The notes under the pieces are model-generated. The model ran no database searches and was not told where the DNA came from. It saw only the letters and a program-made list of their open reading frames with translations. From positions 1 to 64,000 of the forward strand of contig NZ_JADNRQ010000012.1 of NCBI RefSeq assembly GCF_015594625.1: a stretch of DNA of 64,000 bases, read 5' to 3'. Of this stretch, positions 51,044 through 59,890 are shown in pieces. Both the position numbers and the translations under genes were made by a program. This DNA is from Desulfallas sp. Bu1-1. GTDB lineage: Bacteria; Bacillota; Desulfotomaculia; Desulfotomaculales; Desulfallaceae. How positions within the stretch are numbered: position 1 is the stretch's first letter; each line of letters begins with the position of its first letter.

Positions 51044-53164
51044 ATGCAGTTAAACATGAATAAAGAGTTGCATCAACAAATTAAACTGGCCCTGCAGGAC
51101 AAAAAGACGGCTGATGTGAGGCATCGCGTATTCTCTCTGCGCCGGCCCAAGGTCAATGCTTTTCGCGCCAACCACCCCGAAATGGAAGTTAAATTACAGC
51201 GCATCAAGAAAGAAGCACTAGGTAATTTGGCCGCCTACACCGCCCGGGCGGTTCAGCAAATGAAACACAATGGTTTTAGGGTTTTCGAGGCCAAATCAAC
51301 AGAGGATGCCTTGCGTTACATAGATGGTATCATCACTGACAAAGTGGTGGTAAAATCAAAAAGCAATGCCGTCAAGGAAATCAAACTCATCGAACACCTG
51401 CAGAAAAAGGGTTTGGAAGTGGTGGAAACGGACCTTGGGGATCGCATTTGCCAGTTGGGGAACGTTAACGCGGCTCATCCCCTGGGACCGGCGGTGCATT
51501 TACCCGTGGAAAGGGTGGCCGAAATATTCAGTAACTACGCGGGGGAGAAATTAAAACCCGACCCCCATGAATTGGTGCGCTGGGCCAGGGAGAGTCTGAG
51601 GGACACATTGATCAGGGCGAGGGTTGCCATTACGGGGGCCAACGCTATTGCGGCTGATACGGGGTCCATTGTATTGACGGAAAACGAGGGTAACATTCGC
51701 ATGGCGGTAAGCGTCCCCCGGGTATTAGTAGTAGTGGCGGGAATAGAAAAGATTGTACCAAGCCTGGAAAATTGTCTGGACGTCGTAAGGTGTGCCGCGG
51801 GTTTCGGGGTTGGGCAGGAAATCGGAACTTACATTTCCGTTGTATCAGGCCTGGCAGATGATGGTAAATCATTATTACACCCCCATGGTCCTCAGGAAGT
51901 GCATGTGGTGCTGCTTCGGAAAGGACGGTGGGAAATTCTCGGTACTCCGCTGGAAAAAATTTTACATTGCATTAACTGTGGGCATTGTTTAAGGGTTTGT
52001 CCGGTTTTTAATGAACTGGGGGAGCAATACGGTAAACCTTTTTTTGGTGGGATCGGTGTTCTGAAAGTGGCCGCCTTGGGAAACCTGGATGAAGCCTACT
52101 TGTCGGGTCTCGACCTGTGCATGGGCTGCAGGCGTTGCACGGAGGTGTGCCCCGCGGGTATTCCCACGCCTGATTTAATTGCCCGTGTTCGCGAGCGGTG
52201 GGTAAAGCAACATGGTTTAAAGGGGGTAAAAAAATACCTGGTGAGGGGCCTGAAACGGTTGCCGCCCTTAAAAAGAAAATTGATTTTCAGCAGTCAATGG
52301 TTATACAGTGTAAAAAACGGTCGTTTTCGCAAGGCTAGAATCAAGGTTAAAGGGAGAGTTATTATACCCGGTTTGGCAAAAAAGAGCCTGACGCAGATTT
52401 ACCGGGAGAGTAAAAAAGATAACAAGATTGGCGGGCGGAACAGGGTTTTGTATTTCCCCGGCTGCATGCACAATCACTTTTTAGTTGAAGTGGGAACGGC
52501 AACAATTGAATTGCTGCAAAAAACCGGTTGTGAAGTTATTCTTCCCCGGGAACAGGTGTGCTGTGGTTATCCCGCCATAGCGGCGGGCAACCTGGCGGCG
52601 GCCCGGGAAATGGCTGCAAGGAATCTATCCATCTTTAAGGAGGCGGGCTGCCCGGTCGTATTGATCGACTGTCCGACGTGTCAAACCGGCCTGGCACATT
52701 ACCCACACTTGTTTGAGCGGGAGGCGTCGGGATGGCTGGAGACGAGCCTCATGCTGGTGGAAAAATTGCAGTACCTTTCCACTTACCTGGCTGGTTGCCT
52801 GGATAAGCTTGGACCGCTTTCAATGCCGGGATTATCGGTATCATATCACCGCCCCTGCCATCTTAAAGGCATGGATGTGAGTGCGGATGGGCATATTTTA
52901 AGCAGCATTGGGGACTTGACTCTTTACCCGGCTGGAGAGGCGGCCTGCTGCGGGTTTGGAGGTATTTTTAGTTTGGATTTTTATCAACTGTCCGCAATTA
53001 TTCGCCGGCGGAGGGTTAGGGATCTTTTGGGGGGTGGCCCGGAGATTATTGTCACCTCCTGTCCCGGATGCCTTTATCACCTATCCGAGGGGATATACGA
53101 GCAGGGTGGGGATACCAAAGTTTTTCATATCGCCGAATTAATAAGAAGAGCAGTTAATATTTAA
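51044..53164 (+). CDS. LutB-LutA fusion: LUD domain, two [4Fe-4S] clusters, two CCG domains
   Basis: 706 residues, two bases after the SDR gene. Residues 1-300 are an LUD domain (ARVAITGANAIAADTGSIVL, RVLVVVAGIEKIVPSLENCL, GPQEVHVVLL). Two ferredoxin motifs follow: CINCGHCLRVCP and CMGCRRCTEVCP. From about 470 there are two CCG (heterodisulfide-reductase-type) modules: FPGCMHN with EQVCCGYP, and YHRPCHLKG with ACCGFGG and SCPGC. In the Lut system these parts are split between LutB and LutA; here they are one chain. Predicted role: oxidation of a 2-hydroxy acid with electrons passed to a membrane or soluble carrier. Confidence 0.82.
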   Translation: MQLNMNKELHQQIKLALQDKKTADVRHRVFSLRRPKVNAFRANHPEMEVKLQRIKKEALGNLAAYTARAVQQMKHNGFRVFEAKSTEDALRYIDGIITDKVVVKSKSNAVKEIKLIEHLQKKGLEVVETDLGDRICQLGNVNAAHPLGPAVHLPVERVAEIFSNYAGEKLKPDPHELVRWARESLRDTLIRARVAITGANAIAADTGSIVLTENEGNIRMAVSVPRVLVVVAGIEKIVPSLENCLDVVRCAAGFGVGQEIGTYISVVSGLADDGKSLLHPHGPQEVHVVLLRKGRWEILGTPLEKILHCINCGHCLRVCPVFNELGEQYGKPFFGGIGVLKVAALGNLDEAYLSGLDLCMGCRRCTEVCPAGIPTPDLIARVRERWVKQHGLKGVKKYLVRGLKRLPPLKRKLIFSSQWLYSVKNGRFRKARIKVKGRVIIPGLAKKSLTQIYRESKKDNKIGGRNRVLYFPGCMHNHFLVEVGTATIELLQKTGCEVILPREQVCCGYPAIAAGNLAAAREMAARNLSIFKEAGCPVVLIDCPTCQTGLAHYPHLFEREASGWLETSLMLVEKLQYLSTYLAGCLDKLGPLSMPGLSVSYHRPCHLKGMDVSADGHILSSIGDLTLYPAGEAACCGFGGIFSLDFYQLSAIIRRRRVRDLLGGGPEIIVTSCPGCLYHLSEGIYEQGGDTKVFHIAELIRRAVNI

Positions 53165-53181
53165 ATGGTGGGGTGAGGACA

Positions 53182-55077
53182 ATGGGTATAGATAACGTGA
53201 AACTTGATTGCCCGGGCAAGGAGGTATTGTTGACGGGAAATGAGGCCGTAGCCAGGGGGGCGTTGGAAGCCGGCGTTAAATATGCTTCTTCTTATCCCGG
53301 CTCACCGTCCGCGGAGGTATTGGATACGCTGGCCAGGCTTTCATCCCGTTTTAACCTGTATGCAGAGTGGTCGGTCAACGAAAAGGTCGCTGCCGAGGGA
53401 GCGGCGGCGGCTTCATTTGCCGGGATGCGTTCTATAACCATTATGAAGCCCGATGGGTTGAATGTGGCCGTGGATTTTTTTACCAGCCTAAGCCTGTCGG
53501 GAATTAAGGCCGGCATGGTGCTGGTGGTTGGTGACGACCCTTCGGCCCATTCAAGCATCAAGGAAGAAGATTCCCGTTATTTATCAAGGCTGGCCCACTT
53601 GCCGGTACTGGAACCGGCAACCATTCAGGAAGCCAAGGATATGACTTTGCAGGCCTTTGCCCTTTCCGAAGAAACCGGGCTTCCCGTGGTTGTCCGCTGT
53701 GTCACCAGAATATGTCACGCCAGTTCGGTGGTTAAACTGGGTAGACTGAGTAATTTGGAAGTCAGGCCTGAACTTAATGAGAAATATTTAACCAACCCCC
53801 AGGCGCACGCCGACGTGGAGAACAAGTTGCGGGAAATTGCCAAATCCGGCGGTGGTTGCACCTATACCGGCCCGGATGATGCAAGAACAATTATTATAAC
53901 CTCGGGACCTTCCTATACATACTGCCAGGAAGCGCTGGACATTTTACAACTGAATGATGAGATTGGGATCTTAAAACTGGATCGCACATGGCCTTTACCG
54001 GAGCGGGAACTGCTGCGTTACTTAAAGCAGGCCAGTGAAGTTGTTTTTGCGGAAGAGGTTGAGCCGTTCATGGAAGATAACGTGGCCAGTTTTGCTGCTT
54101 TTCACTGGCACGAACTCGGCCCGCTGAAGTTATATGGTAAACGCTCGGGGCACGTGGCCGGTCCCCTGGGCTCCGGCATTGGGGAACTAAATCCGGATGT
54201 AATCATAGACTCGCTTGTTAAGATCAAGGGGCTGAATTACCACAGGGATTTACTCGATCAAGACAAGATAGATCATTTGGGACCCCTTCCCGTCAGGGAC
54301 CGGGCTTTCTGCGCCGGCTGTCCCCACAGGGCTTCGTTTTGGGCAATCAAATCCGCTCTGGCCCTGGATGGCCGTAATGGTTTCGTGCTGGGGGATATAG
54401 GCTGTTATGCCATGGGCCGCGGCCGGACGGGCTACTACCTGTTGTCCTCCGTGCATTCGATGGGGTCGGGGGTTGGATTGGCCCACGGTTTCGGCAAACT
54501 GGGCAAGTTTTCCTTTAACCAGCCGGTAACGGCCATAGTCGGCGACTCCACTTTTTACCATGCCGTGGTACCAGCTTTGATCAACGCCAGGGCAAACAAC
54601 TCCAATTTCCTGTGCATTATTTTGGACAATGAAACAACGGCCATGACCGGCCACCAGCCTCACCCGGGCAGCGGCTTTGACGCCTCCGGGAACCAGTCGC
54701 CCCGGGTGAGCATGGAACAGCTGGTCCGGGGGTTGGGGCTTCCCGTATATATAAGTGACCCGTACGATATTCCGGCCACGGTTCAACTGATTACTTCACT
54801 ATTGAAAAATAGTGAACCCCAGGTGTTGATATTAAGACGTACCTGTGCTCTGGTTGCTGCCAAAAAAGGAAAACAACCCGTGGTTTACGTCGACCAGGAT
54901 GCCTGCCTCGGCGATGGATGCGGCTGTAACAGGTTTTGTAGCAGGGTGTTCGGTTGCCCGGCCAATATATGGGACAGGGAGGCCGGGAAAGCCCGGATTG
55001 ATGAGGCGGTTTGCGTCGGTTGCGGTGTGTGTGTTTCCCTTTGCCCGCAGGGGGCTATCAAGGTCAAGGAGGTTTAA
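53182..55077 (+). CDS. iorA: Indolepyruvate ferredoxin oxidoreductase alpha subunit (IorA-type)
   Basis: About 631 residues. ATG 53182 chosen; GTG 53173 is an alternative three codons earlier. GNEAVARGALEAGVKYASSYPGSPSAE is the pyrimidine-binding start; the thiamine-diphosphate half has GDIGCYAMG and GDSTFYHAVVPALINA. A C-terminal ferredoxin domain has CGVCVSLCPQG, and an incomplete partner cluster around CGCNRFC. With the beta subunit it decarboxylates an aryl or other 2-oxo acid to its acyl-CoA, reducing ferredoxin. It fits an operon that first makes a 2-oxo acid from a 2-hydroxy acid. Confidence 0.85.
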   Translation: MGIDNVKLDCPGKEVLLTGNEAVARGALEAGVKYASSYPGSPSAEVLDTLARLSSRFNLYAEWSVNEKVAAEGAAAASFAGMRSITIMKPDGLNVAVDFFTSLSLSGIKAGMVLVVGDDPSAHSSIKEEDSRYLSRLAHLPVLEPATIQEAKDMTLQAFALSEETGLPVVVRCVTRICHASSVVKLGRLSNLEVRPELNEKYLTNPQAHADVENKLREIAKSGGGCTYTGPDDARTIIITSGPSYTYCQEALDILQLNDEIGILKLDRTWPLPERELLRYLKQASEVVFAEEVEPFMEDNVASFAAFHWHELGPLKLYGKRSGHVAGPLGSGIGELNPDVIIDSLVKIKGLNYHRDLLDQDKIDHLGPLPVRDRAFCAGCPHRASFWAIKSALALDGRNGFVLGDIGCYAMGRGRTGYYLLSSVHSMGSGVGLAHGFGKLGKFSFNQPVTAIVGDSTFYHAVVPALINARANNSNFLCIILDNETTAMTGHQPHPGSGFDASGNQSPRVSMEQLVRGLGLPVYISDPYDIPATVQLITSLLKNSEPQVLILRRTCALVAAKKGKQPVVYVDQDACLGDGCGCNRFCSRVFGCPANIWDREAGKARIDEAVCVGCGVCVSLCPQGAIKVKEV

Positions 55078-55080
55078 GGC

Positions 55081-55689
55081 ATGGAAAAACAGCCATATAA
55101 TTTAATTTTCGCCGGTGTCGGCGGCCAGGGCAATGTTATTGCTTCCAAACTGACCGCCTTGGCCGCCGTGGATGCCGGTCTCAAAGTAACAGTCGGGGAA
55201 ACCTTCGGAGCCTCCCAGCGGGGCGGCACGGTAATGAGTCATGTACGGGTATTCCAGGGTGATAAACTGGTTGGGCCGTTGATTCCAAGGGGCCGGGCGC
55301 ATTTAATCATCGGTTTTGAGCCGCTGGACACTTTACGCATTTTGCTGGCATACGGCAGCAGGCATACCAAAGTGATAGTAAATGACCGGCCTGTATACCC
55401 GTTAAACGTACTGGCCGGGGATGCGGAATACCCGGATGTGGATAAAATGATATCGACCATGTCCGAAATGGTGGAAGACCTTAAGGTGGTTAAGGCAACC
55501 GATCTGGCTTTTCAAGCGGGTAGCGCTTTGGCCACGAACATTGTCATGGTGGGCGCGCTGGCCGGTCTCAATTGCCTGGCCATCCCCACCGGAAAATTCG
55601 AAGCTGTGATTGCGAACTTTTTCAAGCCTCAGTTTAAAGACATGAACATCCGGGCATTTAAGCTGGGAATGAAGGCTGTACGAGAATAA
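55081..55689 (+). CDS. iorB: Indolepyruvate ferredoxin oxidoreductase beta subunit (IorB-type)
   Basis: 202 residues, three bases after the alpha subunit gene. NLIFAGVGGQGNVIASKLTA, GETFGASQRGGTVMSHVR and LIPRGRAHLIIGFEPLDTLR are the conserved gamma/beta-domain motifs of 2-oxoacid:acceptor oxidoreductases. It completes the enzyme. Confidence 0.88.
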   Translation: MEKQPYNLIFAGVGGQGNVIASKLTALAAVDAGLKVTVGETFGASQRGGTVMSHVRVFQGDKLVGPLIPRGRAHLIIGFEPLDTLRILLAYGSRHTKVIVNDRPVYPLNVLAGDAEYPDVDKMISTMSEMVEDLKVVKATDLAFQAGSALATNIVMVGALAGLNCLAIPTGKFEAVIANFFKPQFKDMNIRAFKLGMKAVRE

Positions 55690-55712
55690 GCGAATCCTTG
55701 GGGGGATGCGCG

Positions 55713-56963
55713 TTGTTTAAATGGTTTAAAGTAAAGCAGGTACTCCCTGCGAACAAAGTGGCGGATGTGGCAGCTGAGACCCGTGCTCAGCTGGCCAGGT
55801 TTGCAGGGGATATAAAAACGGGCGGCTCCGTTGGTGTTGCTGTTGGCAGCCGGGGTATCGCCAACCTGGCTGTCATCGTGCGGGAAACGGTCCGGTGGCT
55901 GAAAGAATGTGGAACCAGGCCCTTTATTATACCGGCCATGGGAAGCCACGGCGGGGCCACCGCAGATGGACAAATCAAGGTGCTGGCCGGCTACGGCATT
56001 ACGGAAGCGGCGATGGGGTGTCCCATTGAAGCCTCCATTGAAGTTGAGCAAGTAGGAACAACTACCAGAGGATTACCGGTTTTCTGGTCCAAAGCCGCCC
56101 TAATGGCGGACCAAATTTTAATCATCAATAAAATCAAGCCTCACATGTTATTTTCCGGCCCCGTGGAAAGTGGAATTATCAAAATGCTTGTTATTGGACT
56201 GGGTAAACATCGCGGGGCGCTGGCGCTGCACCAGTCTACCATTGAGCACGGTACGGACAGCAGGCTATTGTTGGAGGCCGCCGCGGTTATCAAAGAAAAG
56301 GCGGGCTTGCTGGGTGGGCTGGGCATATTGGAAAACGGTTATGATGAAACCGCCCAGATAACGGCACTGCGGGCAGATGAGATCGAAGAACGGGAACCCG
56401 TGCTGTTACAGCAAGCCGCGGATATGTTACCGAGGATACCAATCGATTACCTTGACCTGCTTATAGTGGATGAAATGGGCAAAGACATCAGCGGCGCGGG
56501 GATGGACCCCAATGTATTGGGAAGAAAGGAAGGAAGTATTAACGAGAAACCCAGAATTACCAGGATTTTTGTGCGTGATATTACCGACGCCAGTGCCGGT
56601 AACGCCATCGGCCTTGGGCGGGCGGATTTTACCACATCGCGCCTGGTCAATAAAATAAACCGCCTGGCTACGTATACCAATGCCCTTACCGCCATGAGAC
56701 CATCGTCGGCACGGATTCCCATTTATTTTGACAGCGATAAGGAGGTTCTGGACGCTGTTTTATTGACCCTTGGCGGTAAAAAAACCGAATTGATCGAGGC
56801 TGCCTGGATTCGCAATACATTGTGCCTATCGGAATTCTGGGTCACGGAACAGGTGGCAAAAAAGCTCAAAGATCAGGGTTCGGCGCTAAAAATTATCAAC
56901 GAGCCGCACCTTAACAGATTTGATGATCACGGCAATTTGCTTAGCCCTTGTTCTAAGAGGTGA
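55713..56963 (+). CDS. LarA-like (lactate racemase domain, DUF2088) protein
   Basis: About 416 residues. TTG 55713 is best placed behind GGGGGGAT; the upstream TTG 55698 lies within it. GSRGIANLAVIVRETV and PAMGSHGGATADGQIKVL, with a His in the SHGG loop, are the N-terminal LarA signature; INKIKPHMLFSGPVESGIIKM follows. LarA enzymes epimerise 2-hydroxy acids with a pincer nickel cofactor whose Lys sits in a region I cannot confirm here. No larBCE genes are in the window. Probably supplies the right stereoisomer for the LutB-LutA fusion. Confidence 0.65.
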   Translation: MFKWFKVKQVLPANKVADVAAETRAQLARFAGDIKTGGSVGVAVGSRGIANLAVIVRETVRWLKECGTRPFIIPAMGSHGGATADGQIKVLAGYGITEAAMGCPIEASIEVEQVGTTTRGLPVFWSKAALMADQILIINKIKPHMLFSGPVESGIIKMLVIGLGKHRGALALHQSTIEHGTDSRLLLEAAAVIKEKAGLLGGLGILENGYDETAQITALRADEIEEREPVLLQQAADMLPRIPIDYLDLLIVDEMGKDISGAGMDPNVLGRKEGSINEKPRITRIFVRDITDASAGNAIGLGRADFTTSRLVNKINRLATYTNALTAMRPSSARIPIYFDSDKEVLDAVLLTLGGKKTELIEAAWIRNTLCLSEFWVTEQVAKKLKDQGSALKIINEPHLNRFDDHGNLLSPCSKR

Positions 56964-56968
56964 TACAA

Positions 56969-57781
56969 ATGGAAAAATTGATCATCAGTGTGGCTACAAC
57001 CGGGTCCATCACGTCCCGGCAGGACACTCCTTATCTTCCGATTACTCCCGTTGAAATTGCGGATGAAGTTTACCGGTGCTGGCAGGCAGGGGCTGCTATA
57101 GCCCATATTCATGTCCGAAACGCCGACGGCGAGAGATCCATGGATTTGGAATTGTTTAAAGAAACTGTTTCCCTAATTAAACAGAGATGTAACATTATCT
57201 TGAATCTTACGACGTCCGGGTCGGGAGAGATAACGGAGGAACAGCGGCTGGGCCCTCTCGAACTGCGCCCCGAGCTGGCTTCTTTTGATGCCGGTTCCAT
57301 GAACTTCGGCCCCCGGGTGTTTATTAACTCACCGCAGTTTCTGGAAAAATTGGCCGCGAAAATGAAACAGTATCATGTAAAACCTGAAATTGAGGTTTTT
57401 GACGGGGGAATGATTTATAACGCCTTGCGGTTGGTGGAAAAGGGATTGATCGATCCACCTCTGCATTTTCAGTTTGTGCTGGGGGTTCGCGGGGGATTAG
57501 CGGCAACACCGCGTAATTTGATCTTTTTAGTCGACAGCATTCCCCCGGGTTCCATCTGGTCGGTGGTCGGAATAGGCAAAGGCCAATTGCCTATGGCGTT
57601 GATGAGTATGGCGATGGGCGGTCATGTGCGGGTGGGGATGGAAGATAACATCTACCTGGCCAAAGGCGTTTTGGCCAAAAGCAACGCTGAATTCGTGGAA
57701 AAGATGGTTCGCTTTGCCCGCGAAGTGGGGCGCGAGGTTGCCACGCCTGATGACGCGAGAAAAATTTTAGGGTTGACCTGA
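56969..57781 (+). CDS. Beta-keto acid cleavage enzyme (BKACE, DUF849)
   Basis: 270 residues. ATG 56969 follows AGAGGTGA (56956-56963), which overlaps the preceding stop. AHIHVRNADG supplies the His-x-His zinc ligands, VGMEDNIY the third ligand (Glu), and ASFDAGSMNFG, EIEVFDGGM and FQFVLGVRGGLAAT are family core motifs. BKACE enzymes condense a beta-keto acid with acetyl-CoA to give acetoacetyl-CoA and a shortened acyl-CoA. Acetoacetyl-CoA would go to the thiolase at 27405. Which keto acid is used cannot be read from sequence. Confidence 0.85.
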   Translation: MEKLIISVATTGSITSRQDTPYLPITPVEIADEVYRCWQAGAAIAHIHVRNADGERSMDLELFKETVSLIKQRCNIILNLTTSGSGEITEEQRLGPLELRPELASFDAGSMNFGPRVFINSPQFLEKLAAKMKQYHVKPEIEVFDGGMIYNALRLVEKGLIDPPLHFQFVLGVRGGLAATPRNLIFLVDSIPPGSIWSVVGIGKGQLPMALMSMAMGGHVRVGMEDNIYLAKGVLAKSNAEFVEKMVRFAREVGREVATPDDARKILGLT

Positions 57782-57814
57782 AAAAACCGGCTATTTTTTC
57801 ACGGGAGTGACGTT

Positions 57815-59731
57815 ATGAAAAAGTCAATCAGATTGGGGGTAATATCGCCATATCCTGAATTCGGTCGGTTGGCCAGGGACATATGCGAGGAATTAAATGT
57901 GGAAATTAACGTGGAACAGGCAATTTTAAGCGAGGGTGTGGAAGTAGCGCAAAAATGGGAGAAAGATAATAAGGTTGATGCCATAGTTGCCAGGGGACCC
58001 ACGGCCATTTTGGTTAAAAGGTCTGTGAACGTCCCGGTATCTACGGTGGACATTACCAACTTTGATTTATTGCAGGCATTATACAAAGCTCATGCCATGT
58101 CCAACGGGCCGGTCGCCTTGATTTCTTATGAACAAAGACCGCCAAAGTATGATTTTAAGATTCTAAAAAAAATTCTGGGCAAGCAGTTTTACGTATACCT
58201 TTATCGGGATAATGAAGATTTGGGCACACAGATAGATAAAGCTTGCGAACAGGGTATGGAAACAATTGTCGCTACCGGGTCTTGTATCATAAAAAAATTA
58301 CAGGCCAGAGGAATAAATGCCGTTTATGTCCACAGCAACTATGAATCTATCAGGGAAGCTATTAAAAAGGCCATAACTATGGTGGAACTTAAAAGGGAAA
58401 ATGAGCGTTTCACCAGGAAACTTGAGACCATATTACAAAATATCCACGACGGCGTTATGGCCATAGACGAACGGAACAATATCTTCTATTTTAACACTGT
58501 CGCTGAACGCATCCTGGGGGTTAGTGCCGGTAATGTTTTAAACAGAACAATTGACGAACTGGCGGAACGAAACATATTTCTCAGTATCTTGCAAGACGGG
58601 CAAAAGACGAATGGGGAGATAGTTAAGATCAGGAAAAAGGAACTGGTGGTAAATCGCATGCCTTTTCAAATGGGAGAAGGCGCCAGGTGTCTGGTTGTTA
58701 CATTCCAGGTTGCGACACAAATCAGGCAAATGGAGGAGAAAATCCGGCAAAAATTACATGACAAGGGCCTAATTGCCAGGTATCACTTTCGAGATATCGT
58801 TGGCGAAAGCGAACAGATAGTTAATGCCATTAACCAGGCTCGCAAGTATGCCCAAACCGATTCCACCATCTTGTTGATGGGTGAAAGCGGCACGGGCAAA
58901 GAATTGTTTGCCCAGAGCATCCACAACGAAAGCAAGCATTACTGCGGGCCCTTTGTGGCGGTAAACTGCGCTGCTTTGCCGGAAAACCTGCTGGAAAGTG
59001 AGTTGTTCGGATATGAAGAGGGTGCTTTTACCGGGGCCAGGCGCGGGGGTAAAATGGGCTTGTTTGAGCTGGCCCATAATGGGACGATTTTTTTGGATGA
59101 AGTGGGTGAATTGAGTGCACCGCTGCAGGCCCGCTTATTGAGAGTTATACAGCAAAAAGAAGTAATGCGCATTGGCGGTGACAAGGTCATCCCGGTTAAT
59201 GTCAGGGTAATCACGGCAACTAATAGGGACTTAAAAGCCGCTGTGCAAAAAGGTGAATTTCGGGAAGACCTGTTTTACCGGCTAAATGTCTTGCCCCTTA
59301 AGATACCACCCCTTCGTAAAAGGCAAGGGGATATACCTTTGCTATTCAATTATTTCATGAACAAGGGGAACTTCAATCGAACAAATTACCCCCAAGCACT
59401 GCTAAAAAAACTGGAAAGGTACAACTGGCCGGGCAATGTGCGCGAGCTGGAGAATTTTGTTGAGCGCTACAAGGCCATTGGTGAGGAAGATGAGCGGGGC
59501 TTTACCACTTTATTCTGGTTAATTGAAAGTTTATTGACTGAAAATGAATTGAACAAGGGAGAGAAAATAACTATCCGGGTGGGGCCATTTGAAGAAATGG
59601 AAAATCAGATTTTAAACCAACTAGCCATGATGTATGCATGTAATAAAAAGGAATTGGCCAGGAAGCTGGGGATTAGCAGAACAACTTTGTGGAGAAAACT
59701 CAAATCTTCCGGGCAGGTATGGAAAAATTAA
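57815..59731 (+). CDS. Sigma-54 enhancer-binding regulator with PrpR-type sensor domain (second copy)
   Basis: 638 residues. Domain order as in 15535-17457: PrpR_N (LGVISPYPEFGRLARDIC, IVARGPTAILVKRSV), PAS (about 200-300), AAA+ with GESGTGKE and GAFTGARRGG, and Fis-type HTH (KKELARKLGISRTTLWRKL). The two regulators align along their whole length, differing most in the sensor. A sigma-54 promoter lies 112 bases downstream (59843), ahead of the MaoC/DUF362 operon, the probable target. Confidence 0.85.
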   Translation: MKKSIRLGVISPYPEFGRLARDICEELNVEINVEQAILSEGVEVAQKWEKDNKVDAIVARGPTAILVKRSVNVPVSTVDITNFDLLQALYKAHAMSNGPVALISYEQRPPKYDFKILKKILGKQFYVYLYRDNEDLGTQIDKACEQGMETIVATGSCIIKKLQARGINAVYVHSNYESIREAIKKAITMVELKRENERFTRKLETILQNIHDGVMAIDERNNIFYFNTVAERILGVSAGNVLNRTIDELAERNIFLSILQDGQKTNGEIVKIRKKELVVNRMPFQMGEGARCLVVTFQVATQIRQMEEKIRQKLHDKGLIARYHFRDIVGESEQIVNAINQARKYAQTDSTILLMGESGTGKELFAQSIHNESKHYCGPFVAVNCAALPENLLESELFGYEEGAFTGARRGGKMGLFELAHNGTIFLDEVGELSAPLQARLLRVIQQKEVMRIGGDKVIPVNVRVITATNRDLKAAVQKGEFREDLFYRLNVLPLKIPPLRKRQGDIPLLFNYFMNKGNFNRTNYPQALLKKLERYNWPGNVRELENFVERYKAIGEEDERGFTTLFWLIESLLTENELNKGEKITIRVGPFEEMENQILNQLAMMYACNKKELARKLGISRTTLWRKLKSSGQVWKN

Positions 59732-59734
59732 CTA

Positions 59735-59767
59735 CGCAGTGTTATTTATAACTGCTGCGCTTTTTTT
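59735..59767 (+). terminator. Terminator after the second PrpR-type regulator
   Basis: CGCAG (59735-59739) pairs with CTGCG (59755-59759), with additional pairing inside; a run of T starts at 59761. Confidence 0.6.
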
Positions 59768-59783
59768 AAATCTAAAACGTGAA

Positions 59784-59800
59784 TGTTTCAATTTTAAAGC
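59784..59800 (+). promoter_or_regulatory. Candidate enhancer site, twin of 14262-14278
   Basis: TGTTTCAATTTTAAAGC differs by one base from the site before the chemoreceptor promoter, and stands at nearly the same distance (43 versus 41 bases) from the -24 GG. Confidence 0.45.
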
Positions 59801-59841
59801 TTTGCCCTGATTATTTCATCGCGGTTTTTGCGGTGCAGCTT

Positions 59842-59857
59842 TGGCATGGCTTTTGCA
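59842..59857 (+). promoter_or_regulatory. Sigma-54 promoter of the MaoC/DUF362 operon
   Basis: TGGCATGGCTTTTGCA: GG at 59843-59844, ten bases, GC at 59855-59856; complete agreement with consensus. It overlaps the 5' extension of the next ORF and so rules out the ATG at 59828 as start. Confidence 0.85.
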
Positions 59858-59890
59858 CAGGCGATATTTTATCAAGAGGGGATGATGTTT

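Noticed and set aside
55713-56963. Confident call of a nickel-dependent lactate racemase
   Set aside because: The N-terminal motif fits, but I could not verify the cofactor-binding Lys and there are no larBCE maturation genes in the window.
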